Notes under the pieces: model-generated
Told to the model about the DNA's origin: nothing
The model's input: only the letters and a program-made list of their open reading frames with translations
Databases searched by the model: none
NCBI GenBank assembly: GCA_944391515.1
Contig: CALXTW010000018.1
Coordinates: forward strand, 1-36,834
Reading direction: 5' to 3'
DNA length: 36,834 nucleotides
DNA from: an uncultured Alphaproteobacteria bacterium
Lineage (GTDB): Bacteria > Pseudomonadota > Alphaproteobacteria > RF32 > CAG-239
Made by a program: the position numbers and the translations under genes
In this document: positions 33,187-36,834 of the stretch, piece by piece
How positions within the stretch are numbered: the first letter of the stretch is position 1
Layout of the letters: the number at the start of each line of letters is the position of its first letter

Positions 33187-35175
33187 ATGTCAGATTTATT
33201 TGAAAGCACAGCGCCGAAGCAAGAAACTTATTCGGCACAAGATATTCAAGTTTTGGAAGGGCTTGAAGCCGTTCGCGCTCGCCCGGGTATGTATATCGGC
33301 GGAACCGATACGACAGCTTTGCACCACTTGGTAGCCGAGATTTTAGATAACTCCATGGATGAAGCCGTTGCCGGTTATGCTAATCGTATTGAAGTCAAAA
33401 TGAATGCAGACTATTCCGTCACCATTACTGATAATGGACGTGGTATTCCGGTTGACCCGCACCCCAAATATCCAAATATGTCTGCGCTTGAGGTGATTTT
33501 GACTATGCTTCACTCCGGCGGTAAATTCGGTGGTGGAGCTTATAAAGTTTCGGGTGGTTTGCACGGCGTTGGTTTGTCAGTCGTAAACGCTTTATCCTCC
33601 TCTTTGGTGGTTGAAATTGCACGCGATAAAAAGTTATATCGTCAAGCCTATGCAAAGGGCAAACCTCTAACCCCGTTGGAGTTGGTTGGCAATGCGCCCA
33701 ATCGCCGCGGTACATCGGTTACGTTCTTGCCTGATGGTGAAATCTTTGGTCCCAATTCTCAGCTAAATCCTAATCGTGTCTATCGTATGGCTCGTTCCAA
33801 GGCTTTTTTGTTTAAGGGAATATTCATTAACTGGAAATGTGCGCCTGAGGTTTTGAGCGAAGGAGACCAAACCCCGCAAGAAGCAGAATTGCATTATCCT
33901 AATGGTTTGCTTGATTTCTTAAATTATCAGTTAGGGGCTCGTGCCACTATCAACCGCATGCCTTTTAGCGGTGATGCCGACTTAGCGAATGACGAAGGAC
34001 GTGTTGAATGGGCCGTTACTTGGCCTGAGGATGAAAACGGCTTTTGCAATTCGTATTGTAACACGGTCATTACGCCCGAAGGCGGAACGCACGAAATGGG
34101 CTTCCGTGCGGCACTTATTCGCAGTCTTAAAGAATATGGCGATATGGCCAATATTAAGAAAGTTTCATCGGTAACGGCGGAAGACTTGTTAAGTGATGCT
34201 TGTATCATGCTTTCGGTCTTTATCCGTGACCCGCAATTCCAAGGTCAAACCAAGGACAAATTAACTTCCACCAAAGCCATTCGCTTGGTTGAGCAAGCCG
34301 TTAAAGATACGTTTGACCACTGGCTGAGCTCGGATAAAGAAAACGCCACGGCTTTGATTGAATATGTTGTGGAGCGTGCCGAGAGCCGTAAGAAGAAAAA
34401 AGAAGAAAAAATTCAAAACCGCAAAACCCCGACCAAGAAATTGCGCCTTCCCGGTAAATTGGCAGATTGCTCACAAGCTGCTGCCGAAAATACCGAAATT
34501 TTCATCGTAGAGGGCGATTCCGCAGGCGGTTCGGCAAAACAGGGTAGGGACAGATTTACCCAAGCCATTTTGCCTTTGCGCGGAAAGATTTTGAACGTTG
34601 CCAGTGCTTCGCTTGATAAAATCACCCAAAACCAAGAAATCAAAGATATGATAGAAGCTCTTGGTTGCGGCATTAAGGAAAATTATAAGGAAGAAAATCT
34701 CCGCTATGAAAAAATCATCATCATGACCGATGCGGACGTGGACGGTGCGCATATTGCCTCACTGTTAATGACGTTTTTCTACCAACAAATGCCGAAATTG
34801 ATTGAAAACGGGCATTTATACATTGCCACTCCGCCTTTGTATAAAATTGTTGTAGGTAACAAGAATTTCTATGCCATTGACGATGAGGACAAAGATCGTA
34901 TATTGAAAAAAGAGGTCAAAGGCAATGTTCGTCCCGATATCAGCCGTTTTAAAGGTTTGGGTGAAATGAGCGCACAACAGCTCAAAGAAACCACTATGGA
35001 TAAAAACAAGAGAACGCTCTTGCGTGTTGTTATTCCAACCCCAAATACGGAAGAGGGCAAAGAAGAATGCTTTGAAACCCGCCGTCAGGTTGAGCGTCTG
35101 ATGGGTAAAAATCCTGAAACCAGATTTAAGTTTATCATTGAACGAGCCAAATTTGTTGACGATTTGGATATCTAA
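33187..35175 (+). CDS. parE: DNA topoisomerase IV subunit B (ParE)
   Basis: ParE forms the ATPase and TOPRIM half of topoisomerase IV, which decatenates daughter chromosomes with ParC. The GHKL ATPase has EILDNSMDEA (Glu51 general base, Asn55 Mg2+ ligand), DNGRGIPV and GGLHGVGLSVVNALS. The TOPRIM domain has EGDSAGGSAKQGRD (Glu442) and DADVDG (Asp515, 517, 519). The length (662 aa) and the phrases FIRDPQFQGQTKDKL and the ending RFKFIIERAKFVDDLD favour ParE over GyrB, which is about 800 aa. An AAGGG site precedes the ATG. parC is not in the window. Confidence 0.93.
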   Translation: MSDLFESTAPKQETYSAQDIQVLEGLEAVRARPGMYIGGTDTTALHHLVAEILDNSMDEAVAGYANRIEVKMNADYSVTITDNGRGIPVDPHPKYPNMSALEVILTMLHSGGKFGGGAYKVSGGLHGVGLSVVNALSSSLVVEIARDKKLYRQAYAKGKPLTPLELVGNAPNRRGTSVTFLPDGEIFGPNSQLNPNRVYRMARSKAFLFKGIFINWKCAPEVLSEGDQTPQEAELHYPNGLLDFLNYQLGARATINRMPFSGDADLANDEGRVEWAVTWPEDENGFCNSYCNTVITPEGGTHEMGFRAALIRSLKEYGDMANIKKVSSVTAEDLLSDACIMLSVFIRDPQFQGQTKDKLTSTKAIRLVEQAVKDTFDHWLSSDKENATALIEYVVERAESRKKKKEEKIQNRKTPTKKLRLPGKLADCSQAAAENTEIFIVEGDSAGGSAKQGRDRFTQAILPLRGKILNVASASLDKITQNQEIKDMIEALGCGIKENYKEENLRYEKIIIMTDADVDGAHIASLLMTFFYQQMPKLIENGHLYIATPPLYKIVVGNKNFYAIDDEDKDRILKKEVKGNVRPDISRFKGLGEMSAQQLKETTMDKNKRTLLRVVIPTPNTEEGKEECFETRRQVERLMGKNPETRFKFIIERAKFVDDLDI

Positions 35176-35188
35176 AGTGAATGAATAA

Positions 35189-35656
35189 ATGATACGTCTT
35201 ATGCAAAAATCTGAAATTGAGCGAGTCTCCAAACTTTGGCTTGCATCAACCAAACAAGCACATCCTTTTATCTCGGCAACTTACTGGGACGAAAACCTGA
35301 ATACGGTTCAAAATATGCTGAAACATCAAGCTAAGACGTATCTTTATGTTGATAAGCACCAAATCAAAGGCTTTATCAGCTTGCTTGACAAGGATAATAT
35401 CGGTGCTTTGTTTGTAAAGCCCATCTTTCAATCGCAAAAAATCGGCTCCAAACTCTTGCGTTATGTTTTGCGTAATAAAACCTCTGCCAGCTTAAAGGTT
35501 TATACAAACAATGAAACCGCAATCAAATTTTACCGCCATCATGGTTTTAAAATCATCCAAGAGAGCAAAGATTTATCCACCCAAGCTCATGAGCTGATAA
35601 TGGCTTGGAGCAAAGGCTCTCGCAAAGGTTTGTCTCGCCAAAAAGGTGATTCTTAA
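35189..35656 (+). CDS. GNAT family N-acetyltransferase
   Basis: 155 residues with the GNAT fold. The acetyl-CoA-binding strand-loop-helix is FVKPIFQSQKIGSKLLRYVL, a variant of the Q/R-x-x-G-x-G/A motif, with Ser/Gln/Lys changes. NNETAIKFYRHHGFKIIQES is the typical second half (motif B). The start IRLMQKSEIERVSKLWLAST is usual for YjaB-like small acetyltransferases. It starts 13 bp after the parE stop and is likely co-transcribed. Substrate unknown. The ribosome site is weak. Confidence 0.88.
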   Translation: MIRLMQKSEIERVSKLWLASTKQAHPFISATYWDENLNTVQNMLKHQAKTYLYVDKHQIKGFISLLDKDNIGALFVKPIFQSQKIGSKLLRYVLRNKTSASLKVYTNNETAIKFYRHHGFKIIQESKDLSTQAHELIMAWSKGSRKGLSRQKGDS

Positions 35657-35695
35657 AAAAATATTCCTTGAATTCCTCGAAATAAGGAGTTAGAT

Positions 35696-35733
35696 AATAA
35701 TCATAAAGTGATTATTACCCTGATTATTAACCC
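35696..35733 (+). repeat. Small hairpin and tandem 12-13-bp repeat upstream of a short ORF
   Basis: AATAATCA (35696-35703) pairs with TGATTATT (35709-35716). The right arm is part of TGATTATTACCC, which is followed directly by TGATTATTAACCC (35721-35733). It might be an operator for the 43-aa ORF. Confidence 0.4.
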
Positions 35734-35748
35734 TAAAACCGAGACATT

Positions 35749-35880
35749 ATGCTTAGTTTACTTATTGGTGGTTTAGTTTCAACAGGACTGTGCGCCGGAA
35801 TAGCAAAATTGTGCGGTATTGATAATGATACCCCACATGATTCGACAATGGATATCTTTGATAACCCATTTCAGCCGTAA
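35749..35880 (+). CDS. Possible 43-aa small protein
   Basis: An ATG-to-TAA frame. The product begins with a short hydrophobic stretch (MLSLLIGGLVSTGLCAGIAK) holding small residues and a cysteine, then a polar acidic tail with DNDTPHDSTMDIFDNPFQP. It is directly followed by a strong terminator at 35914-35956 and preceded by a repeat cluster, which favours a real transcript. The ribosome site (GAGA) is weak and there is no homologue I recognise, so it remains tentative. Confidence 0.45.
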   Translation: MLSLLIGGLVSTGLCAGIAKLCGIDNDTPHDSTMDIFDNPFQP

Positions 35881-35913
35881 TTGTTAAAAGACTTGGTGTC
35901 TTCGTTTAATTGT

Positions 35914-35960
35914 AAAACCGTTGCCCGATAGCAAAAAAACTTCGGACAACGGTTTTCTTT
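35914..35960 (+). terminator. Strong terminator after the 43-aa ORF
   Basis: AAAACCGTTGCCCGA (35914-35928) pairs with TCGGACAACGGTTTT (35942-35956), one mismatch, 13-nt A-rich loop, then a T-rich run. Confidence 0.85.
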
Positions 35961-35977
35961 TATTTAAAAATTTTTGC

Positions 35978-36008
35978 TTGACTTAGAGGTAACTCTAAAT
36001 GTTACACT
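35978..36008 (+). promoter_or_regulatory. MerR-family type promoter with 19-bp spacer and central dyad
   Basis: TTGACT (35978-35983) and TACACT (36003-36008) are 19 bp apart, too long for a normal sigma-70 promoter. The perfect dyad TTAGAG-GTAA-CTCTAA (35983-35998) lies between them. A 19-20-bp spacer holding a dyad is the classic arrangement for MerR-family activators, which untwist the DNA to activate. No merR-type gene is in the window. Confidence 0.7.
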
Positions 36009-36031
36009 ATCAAAAATAGGAGGACGAAGCC

Positions 36032-36520
36032 ATGCAAGAGCCAAAATCATTTTATTATCATTTTGATAAAATCAATGCCTGGTTTATTTTCAATATGTCA
36101 TTATTGATAATGATGTCTTATGTGAGCATGAAATGTGTTTGTTTGCTCTTCTGGTGGCAAACACAAGTCTTGTGGGGCGTATGTGTGTTCTCTTTGGCGA
36201 TGTGGGCTTATAAATATATTTATCCGCAAAGATTAGCTTTGGTGGATGATAAAAGCATAACAATTGACCATTGCCGGCCACTTTTATGGAAAGATATTGA
36301 TTATGCCGAAGAAAGAATAGTCCGCTGTTGTTTTAAGAAGTTAAAAATAATTGCCTTAATACCGAAAAAAGGGATTAAATATCAATACAATTTTTTGCAA
36401 AAGCATAACGGAGATTTTACGCCTTTCTCGATTCCTTTGTATGATATTGTGAGTGCGGCTGACAAACAAGAATTACAACAAATCATATCTCAAAAAGTAA
36501 GATATAAGAAATTAAAATAA
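36032..36520 (+). CDS. Small membrane protein under a MerR-type promoter
   Basis: I do not recognise the family of this 162-residue protein. Two membrane helices (about 15-42 and 45-64) form a hairpin. A soluble domain follows (about 68-155) that resembles small PH-like domains of membrane proteins (QRLALVDDKSITIDHCRPLLWKDIDYAEE, quoted in parts 67-95) and is cytoplasmic if the hairpin model holds. It carries several cysteines (CVCLLFWW, DHCRPL, VRCCFKK), of possible interest for metal or thiol stress. An AGGAGG site sits 8 nt before the ATG, so translation should be strong once the promoter is on. Confidence 0.78.
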   Translation: MQEPKSFYYHFDKINAWFIFNMSLLIMMSYVSMKCVCLLFWWQTQVLWGVCVFSLAMWAYKYIYPQRLALVDDKSITIDHCRPLLWKDIDYAEERIVRCCFKKLKIIALIPKKGIKYQYNFLQKHNGDFTPFSIPLYDIVSAADKQELQQIISQKVRYKKLK

Positions 36521-36531
36521 AGAAATATAAA

Positions 36532-36629
36532 AGGTATTCCCCTCCAAGAAAGCGCAACTTTTTTCATAAAAGCGAAGTTTGATTGGGAAAGATTTGTAAA
36601 AGGATAAAAAAATGGTGGAGCTGAGGGGA
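36532..36629. repeat. 98-bp direct repeat, copy 1 (att-like)
   Basis: 97 of 98 bases equal the copy at 36732-36829 (difference at 36557/36757). The last 17 bases (36613-36629) repeat the 3' end of the tRNA-like gene at the window edge, including CCA read on the minus strand. Beyond 36629 the copies diverge at once. Confidence 0.92.
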
Positions 36630-36638
36630 GCGCTAAGC

Positions 36639-36665
36639 AAAAATGACTTTAAATGTCATTTTTGT
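36639..36665. terminator. AT-rich hairpin between the repeats
   Basis: AAAATGAC-type arm pairs with GTCATTTT-type arm over 9 bp, 7-nt loop, flanked by A and T runs. It may act as a terminator in either direction. The rest of the 102-bp spacer (36630-36731) shows no ORF. Confidence 0.5.
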
Positions 36666-36731
36666 CTGCAAGCTCTTAGAAAATCTTAATGAGCAAGGAA
36701 GGAACGCCCGCGGCGAATTTAGATACCTAAG

Positions 36732-36829
36732 AGGTATTCCCCTCCAAGAAAGCGCAGCTTTTTTCATAAAAGCGAAGTTTGATTGGGAAAGATTTGTAAA
36801 AGGATAAAAAAATGGTGGAGCTGAGGGGA
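36732..36829. repeat. 98-bp direct repeat, copy 2
   Basis: The copy attached to the intact 3' end of the tRNA-like gene. The repeat unit reaches about 81 bp beyond the CCA end, so it covers downstream flank as well as gene sequence. Confidence 0.92.
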
Positions 36830-36834
36830 ATCGA
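36813..36834 (-). tRNA. 3' end of a tRNA-Ala or tmRNA gene (cut by window edge)
   Basis: On the minus strand the window begins TCGATTCCCCTCAGCTCC and ends ACCA at 36813. This gives T-loop remainder, T-stem strand CCCCT, acceptor strand CAGCTCC, discriminator A and encoded CCA. The U at the third acceptor position from the end implies the G3-U70 pair read by alanyl-tRNA synthetase if the 5' strand is GGGGCTG, which is shared by tRNA-Ala and tmRNA. The rest of the gene is beyond the window, so I cannot choose between them. Confidence 0.8.

Noticed and set aside
33187..35175. Annotation as GyrB instead of ParE.
   Set aside because: Length of 662 residues and the QFQGQTKDKL and ERAKFVDDLD phrases fit ParE; GyrB is normally about 800 residues.
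36532..36829. CRISPR array.
   Set aside because: Only two copies, 98 bp long and ending in a tRNA 3' end; no regular short repeat-spacer pattern.

Overview
The window looks like chromosome from a low-GC, AT-rich alphaproteobacterium. Pointers to that class are the mutM / crotonase / rpsT cluster, which usually sits near dnaA in Alphaproteobacteria; a RHH_4-type ribbon-helix-helix protein; a J-domain protein with an N-terminal CxxxxC...CxxH module; a DivL-like PAS protein; and CTTG-N17-CTATAT type heat-shock promoters. The class is inferred from gene families and context. The genus cannot be read from the sequence; a host-associated or gut lineage is only a guess from base composition and many lineage-specific genes.

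Layout. 1-5.3 kb: rpsT with terminator and promoter, a mutM / secreted protein / crotonase operon, a UbiB-like protein that has lost its kinase motifs, an RHH regulator, a J-domain protein and tsaB. 5.4-14.4 kb: a DivL-like sensor lacking its kinase core, a charged coiled protein, two membrane-anchored TPR proteins, a degenerate membrane-bound EEP-fold protein and a LonB/YcbZ-like protease. 14.4-17.7 kb: a lipoprotein, a strongly folded non-coding RNA of about 250 nt, two DUF805-like membrane paralogues and two orphan genes. 17.8-28.6 kb: dnaJ and dnaK far apart on opposite strands, with a 951-aa orphan protein, a glycosyltransferase-like gene, a thymidine/AMP-phosphorylase-like gene coupled to a Gfo/Idh/MocA oxidoreductase, and a secreted-protein gene broken by one amber codon. 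28.7-33.1 kb: rpsB-tsf with a structured leader, flanked on both sides by related membrane proteins and a 45-aa membrane peptide. 33.2-36.8 kb: parE and a GNAT acetyltransferase, a 43-aa ORF, a membrane protein behind a MerR-type promoter, and a 98-bp direct repeat that includes the 3' end of a tRNA-Ala or tmRNA gene cut by the window edge.

How it works together. Housekeeping parts cover translation (S20, S2, EF-Ts), tRNA modification (TsaB), proteostasis (DnaK, DnaJ, Lon-like protease, small J protein), DNA repair and topology (MutM, ParE). Among them sit several proteins that keep a recognisable fold but have lost catalytic residues or domains (UbiB-like, EEP-like, DivL-like, phosphorylase-like). 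The most notable items are the structured RNA at 14883-15135, the UbiB-like pseudokinase, the kinase-less DivL-like protein, the tRNA 3'-end duplication and the MerR-type promoter. No complete mobile element, CRISPR array or obvious defence operon was seen.
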